Positions 21,251-32,689 of a stretch of 64,000 bases of DNA are shown in pieces (within the stretch, counting starts at the first letter, position 1; every line of letters begins with the position of its first letter). The notes below the pieces were generated by a model, which was given only the letters and a program-made list of their open reading frames with translations, did not search any database and was not told the DNA's origin. The position numbers and the translations under genes were made by a program. This DNA is from Calliphora vicina (Eukaryota > Arthropoda > Insecta > Diptera > Calliphoridae). The stretch lies in NCBI RefSeq assembly GCF_958450345.1, contig NC_088780.1:164406726-164470725 (forward strand), read 5' to 3'.

Positions 21251-22774
21251 ATACATTTTCGTAGCAAAACAAAACTTTGTTGTTTACACTATAATGTTTA
21301 ATAACTAAGTGAGAATAAATGACAGATATGTACCCTTTGATTCAAAATAAATTTCTTTTATAACATTTTGTTGAGCATACTAAAAATCAAGAAAATCCAT
21401 ATTTAAATAGCTATCAGTTCAAATTCTTGCAAATTTATTGTTAAAATTCTAAAGATTTTATTAAGTACTATGTAATTCAATTAAATGAATTTCAATTAAC
21501 TCTTTATAAATAATTGCAGTGGGCAAAATATCTTATTATTATTTTAATTTAATTAATACAATGGCCAGCAATCACTGCCTTTTCAATATGAATAAAAATA
21601 AAACAATGTATATTGTAACACGCGATTTTCTTTAATTTAAATGAAAAAACCCAAACAAAAATAAAAAAACAAGCTCATGGCAGTAGACATTTAAATCAAT
21701 AATTTAATGACATGATTTTATTTAAGTAACGAAGGCATAATAAAATAAACAAAAGCTAAAGATTTCAAGCATAACGCTCGCATACATTTAAATTTACTAC
21801 CCTTAAAACGAAAATATTTATGCTGCTTTTCGTTCCTGCTGATTACAAATGTTAATGTCTCTCAATTTGACAGCTTTAGATCTGTTATATGTCATGATTG
21901 TAGTATGTTTGCTGTTGTTATAACATTTAATATAATTAAATATAATTGTTATTGCTTATGTTAGCCTGGAAGCCTGTTTGTTTGTTTTTCCCCTTAAAAG
22001 AAATAAATCTTCTTAAACTTTGCAGTGGCTCCAGGAAAAAGCAAGGAAAACGGAAACAATTTAATTAGTCAAAACATATATTTTCTCAAATACATATACA
22101 TATTTATACTTACTTGTGTATAAAAAATGTTTGTATAAGTACACACAAATAATTTTCCACCTGAAAATCTTGCAACTATTATTTATCTTCTGAGCAAAAA
22201 CAAAAGGAAAAAGGAGCTTAATTGTAATACACATCTCTAAGAGAAAGTATGCTGTTGCTGTAAGGAGTTGAGTGTGGAAGCATTTTATTACAAGGATGTG
22301 GTGTTGAAAATTTCAAATAAATTTCTAATTAAAAATTTATACAAGTTTATGGTTAAATTGGTAAAGTTTTAGTTGCTTTTTTTGGCAACCATTATAAATG
22401 AGTTTTGAGTAAAATTTTGTTTGTAAATGGAGCAGTGAAAAATGATTTTAATATTTTTAGTTTTAAGGGTGGAAGAAAACACTTTAAAACCACAAATAGT
22501 TTTTCTATAAATCAAAATGATGCAGATTTATGTGTGAAAAAAAAAACTTAAAGTAATTAAAATGTTTATAATAACAAAATATTTGAAATTGGCCTAGAAC
22601 AGTTACCAGCAAATCAATTTATGAAGGAAACCAAATCAGTGGTCGGCATACAGAGAACAGGCAACTTGAATGGTGTATCTTTCGAACAAGGTTTTTGTTT
22701 TTAATAACTTATGTATATGTGATTTTGAAGGCTACATATTCTGTCATTTATTCTCACTTAGTTATTGAGTTCTT
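21251..22774. other. AT-rich intron sequence
   Basis: No coding frame, RNA gene or repeat recognised. Confidence 0.45.
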
Positions 22775-22789
22775 TTTTGTACCAACATA

Positions 22790-23276
22790 CACGCAGAGAA
22801 AAAATATAGTTGGGCATAGTTACTGTAACCATTTCAATATTGTTACAAGTTTTTTAACTATATTATAGTCACAGTAACCATTTACATGATTGTGGTAACC
22901 ATAATATGGTTAACTTACGATTCACATTATTGTCTCAACCATATATATGGTTACAGTAAACATATATATGTTTGTGACAACCATTTATATGATGAAGGAC
23001 TTATCATATTATGGTGCTCTCGGCTTAAGGCTTATCATAATCTGAGAACAACATATTATGATAAAATTATTCATCATAAATATGGTTGCCACAAACATAT
23101 ATATGTTTACTGTAACCATATATATGGTTGAGACAATCATGTGAATCGTAAGTTAACCATATTATGGTTACCACAATCATGTAAATGGTTAATGTGACTA
23201 TAATATAGTTAAAAAACTTGTAACACTATATAAATGGTTACAGTAACCATGCCCAATTATATTTTTTCTCTGCGTG
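22790..23276. mobile_element. Palindromic MITE (family P), copy 1, TSD TA
   Basis: 487-bp element whose halves are near-complete reverse complements; the ends read CACGCAGAGAAAAAATATA and its complement. Flanked by TA (22788-22789, 23277-23278). The same mariner site without the insertion reads CAACACAGCGACATATG or CAACAAAGCGTCATATG in the minus-strand mariner copies near 21235 and 46500. Made largely of GGTTACAGTAACC-like and CATATATATGG-like motifs. Three other copies: 29416, 38790, 43551. Confidence 0.8.
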
Positions 23277-23314
23277 TAGCGTCATATTCGGGAAGTTTTG
23301 CTTTACTTCTTTAA

Positions 23315-24512
23315 TCATAATATTAATAGGCAAGTCGATTTCTTTAGACCCCTGTTACTCTCACATTATACATTTAATTTGGGCAAGAAATATACCATTT
23401 TAAATGGATTTATTCACAGAAGTGCAGAATATATATTTTATTAAAATCGGTTCAGTTTTTTAGGAGTTATACGCGTTTAAATATGTTACTAACACATATG
23501 CAAAAACGTGTACATGTGAACATTAAGCTAAAAAGTAAACAAAGCAATGCGTGTTGTTGTTGTAAATAAATAAGAGAAACAATTAAACAGTATTGATTTC
23601 GCTCTGTTTTAAGTGAGAGTTGTTATAGAAAACAATGAAGAAGAATATTTTAATAATTTAAAGTCGCTTAAAAGAAATATTTTGAAGGTTTTTTTTTATT
23701 TTCTCAATATGTAATTGTGAGTAAATAGTTATTTTATAATATCTGCAGAACTATAATTGTGACGGGCTTTAAACTTTATACGAATCAATTTATTATCACT
23801 GCATGAAGTTTAACCAAAAATGAGATGGATTGCAATAGGTGGCGAGTAAAGATTTTTCAAACTTTGTCATATGGCTCTTTTATCATTTTGCATAGTTTCG
23901 CTGAACATTTTCGGGATTGGAGTAATGGGCGTGGCACACCCTATACAAAGTAAATATTTAATTTCGAATATCTGGAGAACTATTACAATTATAAAAGTGT
24001 TTAAGCTTTTTACGAATTAATTTCTTATTACTGTGCGGAGTTAGCTGAAAATAGGCGAAATTAGATTAGAGGACGTAGCACCTCCCATACAAAGTAAATA
24101 TTAATTTCGAATGTCTGGGGAACCAAAATGGGAGGGCCGGAAAAGGATGTGAGTCACCTCCCATACAAAGTTATAATTACATGATTTTTCAAACTTTGTT
24201 ATTACCATTTTACAGAGATTGGCTGACAATGGTCGGGATTGCAGTAGTGGTGGCACCTCTCATACAAAGTAAATAATTAATTTCGAATATCTGGAGAACT
24301 ATAATTCTAAAAGTATTTAAAATGTATATCAATCAATTTATTTCCATATTAAAAACGAAATTATTCTTGATCCTTTGATCGGCTTAGTTGGAATGACGCC
24401 TCCCATATAAAGGAATGTTAAAGTGAAGCTTAATATGAGTTATTTTTTTTTACATTGTACGTAGTTTAATTTTACTAGGATAGGGGTAGCGAAGTGCACC
24501 GCGATATACTAG
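23315..24512 (+). mobile_element. Helitron-like non-autonomous element, 5'-TC...CTAG-3' between A and T
   Basis: Comparison with another mariner copy (around 21190-21230, minus strand: TTCTTTAATTTGAAAAAAAG) shows an uninterrupted AAT TTG junction, whereas here 1198 bp are inserted after TTCTTTAA and before TTTGAAAAAAAG. The insert starts TCATAATATT and ends GCGATATACTAG, with no duplication: the A^T insertion with TC and CTRR ends that define Helitrons. Upstream of the 3' end the GC-richer GGGTAGCGAAGTGCACCGCG stretch has a short hairpin potential. The interior holds four or so diverged repeats around CCTCCCATACAAAGTAAAT. A related internal array is at 55650-56445. Confidence 0.8.
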
Positions 24513-25247
24513 TTTGAAAAAAAGTGCCGCTTGAGCACACCGATGGCTCACCGAAGCTTATGGTAAATGTGTTTCATCGGTTTCAACGTGCGAGAGATGG
24601 TTTGTTCAGGACAGCCAAAAAAACTTTGAATACCAAGAATTGGAGGCATTAATCCATGAAAATTGTTTTAAAACTCAACAAGAACTTGCAAAATCATTGG
24701 GAGCTACTCAAGCAGCAATTTCAAAATTATTGCGAGCAGCAGGATTCATCCAAAAGCAGGGATTTTGGATACCACAGGAAGTGGGACCTTGAAAGACTAT
24801 AATAGAAAATAATTTTTGAATTGAATCATTACTTGCGATGAAAAATTAAAAATTACAATAACCAGATGTTTAAGATTAAGAGATCGTTCGTGAATGCCTG
24901 CCAACCAGACGAATCGACAACAACTCCAAATATCCATGGCGCTAAGGTAATTCTCTGTATTTGGTGGGAGCAAAAGGGTCCTATCTGTTGTGAGCTGCTG
25001 AAATCCGGCCACACCTTCACAGAGAACCTGTATCGAACGCAATTGATTCGTCAGAATATGAGGCCAAACATGAAACCGTATTATTCCTATCACCCGCTTT
25101 ATAGTCCAGACCGTGCCCTGTCCGACTACTATTTGTTTCGATCGATGCAGAACGCTCTCTCTGGGATACACTTCACTGTGGAACAGAGTAACCGATATTG
25201 GCTTGATCGGCCTCAAAAAATGCGTAGTTCTTTTGGCTCGAAATCTA

Positions 25248-25494
25248 CACACAGAAAACAGATTCATAATAGCAACCGAATTTGTTGCCAATCGAATGAT
25301 TCGGTTGTACACATAGAATTGTTCGGTTTTAGTAACAGAAAATCAGTGGATAGAGAAGAATTTCGATTGAAGCAACCAAACTTTTGTTGCCACTTCCAAA
25401 ATTTTGTAGCCACAGCTGTAAAATTCGGTCACTAAGGCAGAATCATTGGATTGGCACCAAATTCGGTTGTGAACACGAATCTGTTTTCTATGTG
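25248..25494. mobile_element. Short TA-duplicating MITE in mariner copy 3
   Basis: 247 bp with inverted ends CACACAGAAAACAGATTC and GAATCTGTTTTCTATGTG, flanked by TA at 25246-25247 and 25495-25496. It lies inside the C-terminal region of mariner copy 3 (after GGCTCGAAATC). Internal GAATCATT/GATTCGGTTG motifs give partial hairpin character. Ends resemble family P (CACRCAGARAAAA). Confidence 0.7.
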
Positions 25495-25520
25495 TAACAA
25501 CTATAAGTTAACATATAACC

Positions 25521-26828
25521 AGACTTCGGGTTAATGGGGGTAAGAATATTCATACTCAGAGAAAAGAAATGACTTCTATTTGGAAACGAATTAGCTTAAT
25601 TTAGCATTAAAACCCGATTTTCTTAATATTTCCCTAGTCCAGATTAAATCATTTTCTGTTCACATTGAAAGCAAATTCATTAAATTCAAACACTACGCAA
25701 TAATATTCCCAGAAAAACCAAAATACTGTTAATACAACTTCAACCATTTGAATATCCTTTAGTAGACATAATTATACTATAATTATACTTAAACGTTTAA
25801 AATAGACAACAAATTCTATGAGACTATTAGTACTTTTATGTCCTCATAAATAATTTAAGGTTAATTATAATATTTTAAATGTAAGCGACTACTTAAAACA
25901 AAACTTTCAGAATATTTTCAACAACCCCTGCTCTCCAACACATAAAACCCAAACAAAAAAAAAGCAGGAGTTTGCGCATTAAAAATAATAATTATTTAAT
26001 CGTTATATACTTTGTCTGAAAAGACAAAAATAAATGGAGTCATCATTTATATTCGTTGCTTTCAAAACAGGCAAGAAATTTAGTAAATTCAGGGGATAGT
26101 TGAGGCCATATTGAATATTTCATAATAATAACAAAAATTTTGTGGTTTTTTTGATAGCAGATGGGGTGGAGGGGGAGTTTAAAGATAAAACTTTCTTAAT
26201 AAAAGTAAATCATTTTAATAGGAAACTTTGGTATTGTTAAATTAACAATGAATATTATTTGATTTTTACTTGTCTTAAATATGTATATAAGTATTATATA
26301 GAAATAGTTTTAGTTTTTCTATTGTATATTGTATTTATAATACTTTTCATTGTGAAACTACTAGTGGTTTCAACAAGTTTTCATGTTAAAATGTGTAATT
26401 TTGTAACCAAACTATTTATTAATTAATTATATATTCATTTATGAACGATGAGTTTATGAGCTGGATTTCATAAAAACTTATTTAATTATTTATGCTCATA
26501 TGAGTAAAAATATCAATTTCAACAGGATTTAATTATTCTTTCGAGTAGCTATGGTTTATGGATTAAGGAAAACTAAAGTGAGTGAAAGGTAAATTAATAA
26601 AAAGCATGTGTTTTATAAGAACTTATTTTCAATTTTAATTTGATAGAGAAGATAGTGACTTGATTAAATATTTATTAAAATACTACTACTTTTAGGAATG
26701 TTAAGATATTTATGTTATTTGTGAAATATGTATTAAAGTTATAGATATCATATAGTATTAAATTACGTTAAAGAGACATTGGGAAATTCAATAAGGTTTT
26801 TTTAAGTTCGTAGATATAAACTCTTATC
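25521..26828. other. AT-rich intron sequence
   Basis: No gene or known repeat recognised. Confidence 0.45.
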
Positions 26829-27865
26829 CAGGGACCGTAACGGTTATAAGTGATATCAAAAAACTTATTTTATAACAGTTATTTTGTGACTTTAAAAATA
26901 AAAAATCCATATAAAACAGTTATTTTTCAGCTCAAAAATAAAAGTTCGCATGAAACTCTTAAAAAGAGTTTTAAATAGCCGTCATAAAAAAACTCATTTG
27001 AGGAGTTTTATTTTTTCCGTCATAAATAAAAACTCATTTGAGGACATTTATTTTGTCCATCATAAAATAAAAATCATTTGAAGAGTTTTATTTTTCCAGC
27101 CAAAAATAAAACTCATTTTATGTAAATTGACACCTTAAGCTTGTCGCTGGTCAGATCATTACAATTTGTAAAGCGCCTTGCATTGCAATTGAATAACTTT
27201 CATTAAAATAAAATCAAGTTTTATTTCAATTTGTTATTGTTTGATTCCTATTATCAAAATGTTGTTGTTTTTTTTTCTTAAACAAATAAATTACTACAAG
27301 CATTAAATTAGATAGAGTTAATAAAGAAAGATTCTTAAAAAAGTGGAAAATAAACGAAAAGAGTTTTATTTTCTGATGGGAAAAATAAAATTCCTCAAAT
27401 GACTTTTAGTTTATGATAGTAAAAATAAATAAATTACTACAAGCATTAAATCAGATAGAGTTAATAAAGAAAGATTCTTAAAAAAGTAGAAAATAAACGA
27501 AAAGAGTTTTATTTTTTGACGGGAAAAATAAAACTCCTCAAATGACGTTTAGTTTATGATGGTAAAAATAAAACTCCTCAAATGAGTTTTTTTCTGATGG
27601 AAAAAAATAAAAGTCCTCAAATGAGTTTTTTTATGACGGCTATTTATACTCCTTTTTTAAGTGTTTCATGTGAACTTTTATTTTTACGTTGAAAAATAAC
27701 TGTTAACTGTGGAGTTGAGATCATTTTTTGAATATCACAGATTCATAGATTCTGAAAGAGCACGTCAATACGAATCTATTGGTATATAACAGTAAAGCTC
27801 TCCATTGACTCTTACGTAGGAATTTTTTTAAATTTATTTGGATAACCGTTATTTACGGTCCCTGC
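26829..27865. mobile_element. Foldback-like element with subterminal tandem hairpin repeats
   Basis: Outer ends are inverted: CAGGGACCGTAACGGTTAT at left and ATAACCGTTATTTACGGTCCCTG at right (interrupted by a few bases). Inside, both arms carry several copies of an AACTCATTTGAGGAGTTTTAT-like motif (or its complement), plus matching TTCGCATGAAACTC / TTTCATGTGAACTTT segments, so roughly 300 bp on each side can pair. No transposase and no clear flanking duplication were found. Class unknown; foldback-type DNA transposon is the best description. Confidence 0.65.
27287..27571. repeat. Direct duplication of about 143 bp inside the foldback element
   Basis: The block starting TTACTACAAGCATTAAAT at 27291 recurs at 27434 with only a few changes, including TAGAGTTAATAAAGAAAG and AAACGAAAAGAG. 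Confidence 0.8.
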
Positions 27866-28787
27866 CTAGAAACCATTCACGTTACTAGTGTAATCAAAAT
27901 TTTGGCAATATTGGCCTTTTTGGACGGTGCTAAGATAATTGCAAAATACTCCCTCAAAATCCATCAAACTAATGATGGATTCGAGCACGAACCTCATTTA
28001 TTGGATTTGGCTCTTGTTGAAAGATCAATCCGATGTTGCCATATCTAAAACCTAAACTCCACTAAACGTAAGAGTTATAGGATGACTCACATTGCATTTA
28101 GTTCCCTTTCAAAATAATTTAAAGGTATTCCAAACTGTTTTAGCCCAGTTACAAGTACGAAAGCATAAATACAGTTGTTGCCTCAATCTACAGACAACAT
28201 TTCAATTTATGGCCAAGATTTTCTTCTACCAGTATTTTTGTTCAATTATTTACTACAATATGAATGAGTGTTTTATTTTCTGAATTTTGCTGTTTTTATT
28301 TTTGCTTTTGTCTTTATTAATCAAGTTGTACGACATGAATTATTGCGTGTGGATAACAACTTCCAGATGAAAAAAAAAAGAAAAACAAACACAAAGCCTT
28401 TGAAAAAAGTTTAATAAAATCTATAGAAATGTTAAAATTAAAAACAAACACTACAATATTCTGAAAGAAAGATATGAAAGAGTGTATGAATGAAGGAAGG
28501 TATAAACAATGGATAAAAATGTTTTAAATTGCAAAAAAAAAAAAAAAAAAAACATAGTAAAACATTTATTGAAAAAAAATTGGTAATTTTAAATGCAGAC
28601 AATATGAAAAGTTTAAACTAAATAATGTTAAAGACACTAGTTTTTAGACACTCGAGGAAAGATATAAAGTATGTAAATTTTGTTTAATTCAGCATGTAAT
28701 TTCAATTAAACTAGCTTAGCTAAAAAAACTTTTAAAATTCCCATTTAATGTAAGCTTGTTAGAAACTCCCGAATTATATTTGAAGCT
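27866..28787. other. AT-rich intron sequence with an A-run
   Basis: No gene recognised. A homopolymer A run lies around 28532-28551. Confidence 0.45.
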
Positions 28788-29003
28788 ATCAGCGCAAAAG
28801 TGGTGTAACCCCAAACTATTTACTTAGTGGTATATTAAACATACACCACTTTTGCTACATTACTTTTTTCAGCTCCATCTGCTTTCGAATACCAAAGGGT
28901 ATCATACCCCACTTTTGTATTAATAGTTGGTAATATAAGGACTGTATGTAACACCAGAACATCAACCAAAAAAAATTTTGGGTTACACCACTTTTGCGCT
29001 GAT
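28788..29003. mobile_element. MITE with ATCAGCGCAAAAGTGGTG ends
   Basis: 216 bp bounded by perfect inverted repeats of about 24 bp (ATCAGCGCAAAAGTGGTG followed by TAACCC, and its complement). A further ACACCACTTTTG occurs inside. No convincing target duplication, so superfamily is open. Confidence 0.65.
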
Positions 29004-29256
29004 GGCATCATTTCTCAACAATGTGAGTAATAGTTCATCTTTTTCAAATCGATAGATTTGTTCTTTGTCGCCTACGAAAATAGAAATGAGCTTAAGTTGG
29101 TTACTTCGGCATCGGTGGTCTTGTAGCCGTGATGGTAGCTGTAATGGCGGCAAACTTCGTCTTTATATAAACATGTGTATTTTAATTATGACAGATTGTC
29201 GATAGATTGATGTAGTATATGTGTTTAAATATTACAACGGATATTAAAGAGTGCAA

Positions 29257-31260
29257 AAGAATGTCCTAGAGTGTCAAGGGGTAGTAAAAGCTTTTCATTA
29301 AAAGAGTAAAGGATAATGCTAGTTCCTCCTGACCCGGTTGATAAAGCTAACATTTTGGCTGAATTAATTGCAAGTAATTCGCACTTTTCGGAAAGTGATC
29401 AACTACTGCCAAGTACACACAGAGAAAAAATATAATTGGGCATGGTTACTGTAACCATTTAAATAGTGTTACAAGATTTTTAACAATATTATAGTCACAG
29501 TAACCATTTACATTATTGTGGTAACCATAATATGGTTAATTTACGATTCACATGATTGTATCAACCATATATATGGTTACAGTAAACAAATATATGTTTG
29601 TGGCAACCATATTTATGATGAATAATTTTATCATAATATGTTGTTCTCAGATTATGATAAGCCTTAAGCCGAGAGCACCATAATATGATAAGTCCTTCAT
29701 CATATGAATGATTGTCACAAACACATATTTGTTTACTGTAACCATATATATGGTTGATACAATCATTTTAATCGTAAATTAACCATATTATGGTTACCAC
29801 AATCATGCAAATGGTTACTGTGACTATAATATAGTTAAAAAACTTGTAACAATATTGAAATAGTTACAGTAACCATGCCCAACTATATTTTTTCTGTGCG
29901 TGTATATTCTTTCGAGTTCGTGCTGTTAAAATGGTTATATCGGATCTCAACGTAAAAAAGTCTCCTGGGCCAGATGGCATGCCTGCGCTGGTTTTGAAGC
30001 AGTGCTCTTCGACGTTAACTCGTCCAGTAGCTAACCTTTTCAGCACTTCATCCGTGACGACGAATTTCCTGTACGCTGGAAGGTTGCTTATGTCATGCTA
30101 ATTCCTAAAAATCTGGTTAAATATTTGGAGTCCAACTATATCCTTAATAACCAGTATGGCTTTCAGTATGGAGTCTTGTTAACCTTCCTATCGCAGAAAT
30201 GATGTCGTTCCATTCACAGTTTTAGCGAAAGTAAAGTGGTGGCTCTAGATATTTCCCAGGCTTTCGATAGAGTGTGGCATGGTCCACTTTCATCAGAACT
30301 TATTGCTTTTGGTGTCGGTAACTTCTCTCGATTTATATCGAGCTTTCCCAGATATCGTACTATATGATTTGTTATATATAGATGGGTTCTCATCAAACGA
30401 GTTCAAGATAAATTCAATAGTACCACAAGGCTCCGTTCTTTCTCCTACTCGATACCTTATTTTTCTAAATGACCTTTTACGTCAAACTTCCAATCCTATA
30501 TATTCTTTTGCCATTCATATTTATTCAGTTATAGACCAAGCCTGTCGAAGATTGCGGCAATGAGGCAAAACATGAATGATTTCCTTAATCGGGACCTTGT
30601 GACAATCTTAGAATAGGATAGTGTGAATAAGTTCACTTTCAACGCTCGCAAGATTCAGTGTTGCATGTTAACAAAAAAAAAACGAACGACAGACCATGTA
30701 TCTTCATCTGTATGTATGGGTGGTGTAAATATTGTGGAATCAGTCGCTCTTGATGTTCTGTGCATGATAATTCAATGAAAATATATTTTTCAAGTATCGA
30801 AAGATGCATTCAAGTGTCTCGGTTTTCTTAAACGGTATAGGAATTACTTCTGACCGAAAATGGAATACAAGTTCCATGTATGGGTGCTTCAAAATCTCTT
30901 TGCAGCTTCTCGACAGCGTACAGGAGAGGGCGAAGGTGATTATTATAGGGTATCCAACTCTATTGATTCGCTGGAGCACCGACGCAATGTGGGTTATATT
31001 TCACTGTTCTATTGGTACTACAATTAGGGAACTTGTTCCAGCAGATTTTTACGTAATAAACATTTTCATCAAGCACACATCCCTTTGTAATCGATTGGTT
31101 ACACTACAGGGAAAATTCGTTCTGTGTAACAATCAATCCGCTGGAGTCTTTCTTGTTATTTTCAATGTAAGAAAGTTCAAATCGAATGTCGTATGGGAGA
31201 AAACTATCTTTCCTCCCTCTTTAATCCCTCTTTCCCCCCTCCCTTAACTTATTTTCCTAG
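29257..31260 (+). pseudogene. Non-LTR retrotransposon reverse transcriptase, degenerate
   Basis: Dead ORF2 of a Jockey/CR1-like non-LTR retrotransposon, same strand as C15. In order: PPDPVDKANILAELIASNSH before the nested MITE (29335-29400); VISDLNVKKSPGPDGMPALV (29935, fingers region); a frameshifted NQYGF-like block (30150); DISQAFDRVWHG-type sequence with the first catalytic Asp (30245); SIVPQGSVLSPTRYLIFLND (30415); then SFAIHIYS where the catalytic FADD motif is expected, so two catalytic aspartates are lost. The C-terminal LLDSVQERAKV and SNSIDSLEHRRN blocks follow (30900-30980). Several stops and frameshifts. Family P MITE copy 2 interrupts it. Confidence 0.85.
29416..29902. mobile_element. 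Palindromic MITE (family P), copy 2, TSD TA
   Basis: 487 bp, same structure as copy 1 but in the opposite internal order; ends CACACAGAGAAAAAATATA and TATATTTTTTCTGTGCGTG. Flanked by TA (29414-29415, 29903-29904). Lies within the reverse transcriptase pseudogene. Confidence 0.8.
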
Positions 31261-32123
31261 TTCCAACACAATGCTTTGTATGAGTAGGAGTCATTCTGTG
31301 AGTGCTTATCAGGGAAAGCTCTTCCTTTACTCGTGGAGTGCATTTTGTCGGTGTTAGTCAAATAGGTTATGGAAAATGTGGTACCTATAGGAAGTAGTGC
31401 TAAAATGACAACAACAAAACTTAACTTTATCATCGCTTAAATGTTTGATTTAAAAAGTGATTTACATAAAAATGTCATGTATCCTCATAACAAAATTCTA
31501 TTCTCTATTTAAATTTTAAATTTTATCTCTATAATTTAAATTTAAAACATTAATGTAACATTACTTAACTTAAAAAGGTTATTACAAGCTCTCAAACTCC
31601 CCTGGAAACTCTAAGAAACCATTTTAATAATAGATTTCTAAGTATAAAGTGTTTAGAAAACAGATGCTTCTTCATATGAGTCTAAAACCAATTTTCCCCA
31701 AGTATTTCCGTAGAGACTTTTTGCTGTTGTTTTTTGTTTTCTTTTGCCTATAAAATACCTAAGATGGTAATTAAAATGATTTTGTTGGCTAAAAAGCCAC
31801 AAAGGATTTTCAAGTTTTTTGTGTTAACCACAACAACTTTAGTTTAAAATATCTTAAAAATAATCATCATTTATTTTAAGTTGAACAGATTAAAACCCCT
31901 GCCTGTAAAACATAAAAAATTAAATTGAAAATGACCAGTAAGGGGGAGGGGAAGTGATTGTTCAAAGAGCAATAAAATATGAAGTTTGATAAACTTTAAG
32001 AAAGTTTTAAAAGCATTTGATATTCATGTCTTAATCTACACTGAACGAAAAATTAGGTTTAATTATTAAAATTCCAACTAAAATCCAAATCTAATACATA
32101 TCTCCTTTCTCTTTTAATTCTAG
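31261..32123 (+). other. End of the long C15 intron
   Basis: No gene. Ends in a pyrimidine-rich tract and acceptor CTTTCTCTTTTAATTCTAG directly before the last C15 coding exon. Confidence 0.55.
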
Positions 32124-32325
32124 ACGTCAAACAGCTGAAGAGCGTGAAGCCGAACGTCAGGCAGCCAATCGTTTAATGTTGTCGCTACAAGCAGAGGCCA
32201 TAAGTAAAGGTTTTGCTCCACCGCCATCTGCGTCCCTATCGTCACAAACTGTCAATGGAGCACCACTGGCGGCATTACATGGTTTACAACCCTGGGCTGA
32301 GGCATCGCATGCAGCGGGTTGTTAA
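32124..32325 (+). CDS. C15: C15/clawless last coding exon
   Basis: Begins with the third base of homeodomain codon 57 (AG|A, Arg), then [18 protein letters not shown]: homeodomain residues 58-60 and the conserved TLX-type tail that follows. Next [16 protein letters not shown], a Ser/Pro-rich linker, and [20 protein letters not shown] ending in Cys and TAA. Joined to the exon at 13339-13567 the reading frame is continuous (phase 2 intron). The C-terminal LHGLQPW segment is typical of the fly gene. The exon encodes 66 residues after the shared Arg codon. Together these two exons give the C-terminal half of the protein; the N-terminal half is outside the window or in an exon I could not find. 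Splice signals are canonical at both ends of the intron. Confidence 0.95.
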
Positions 32326-32420
32326 AGACAAAAAATAGAATCTTAACAAAAAAACTTCAATCACATGTGATAAAAACAAAAGTGTATATAAAAAAATTGA
32401 GAAACTAAAACAAGAAATCT

Positions 32421-32689
32421 AATAAAAAATAATGGCTAAAATTGTATTAAATCACAAAAAATTAAGAAAATAAAATGTAGATTTCATTAAAACTAGGTTT
32501 GCTAAAAAAAACTTTTAAAATTCCCTTTTAATTTAAGTAAAAATATAAAAATAAAAAACCCAGCTGTTGTATCTCTTCAAACAATTTGTAAATAGTAAAA
32601 TAAATACTTTAGTTGTTTAATTAAGTTGTATTCTTAAGTTATTTTTATTAATTAAATTAAGAACAAATTTAAACTATAAACCTAATAAA
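32421..32689 (+). terminator. Candidate C15 polyadenylation signals
   Basis: AATAAA hexamers occur at 32421-32426, 32599-32604 and 32684-32689, 95-360 bases after the stop codon. The region is so A-rich that which one is used cannot be told. Confidence 0.45.

Larger units (their letters stand above)
22775..25520 (+). pseudogene. Mauritiana-type mariner remnant, copy 3, split by three insertions
   Basis: The 5' piece TTTGTACCAACA ends at 22787; the rest follows in order after a palindromic MITE (22790-23276), a Helitron-like element (23315-24512) and another MITE (25248-25494). Mariner parts: GGGAAGTTTTGCTTTACTTC (23290), SLW-type AYGECV region (24545), QTQQELAKSLGATQAAIS (24675), CDEK with the first Asp (24835), NIHGAKVILCIWWEQKGPI (24930), YSPDRALSDYYLFRSMQ (25100; third catalytic Asp kept). 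The HDN block is deleted. Stops and frameshifts abound. Confidence 0.85.

Noticed and set aside
24797..25435. Two overlapping open frames of 171 and 189 residues on opposite strands
   Set aside because: Both lie in the mariner remnant and the nested MITE; only the plus-strand mariner peptides have meaning.
30804..31247. 147-residue open frame
   Set aside because: It is not a gene of its own; it reads partly through the C-terminal region of the dead reverse transcriptase in mixed frames.
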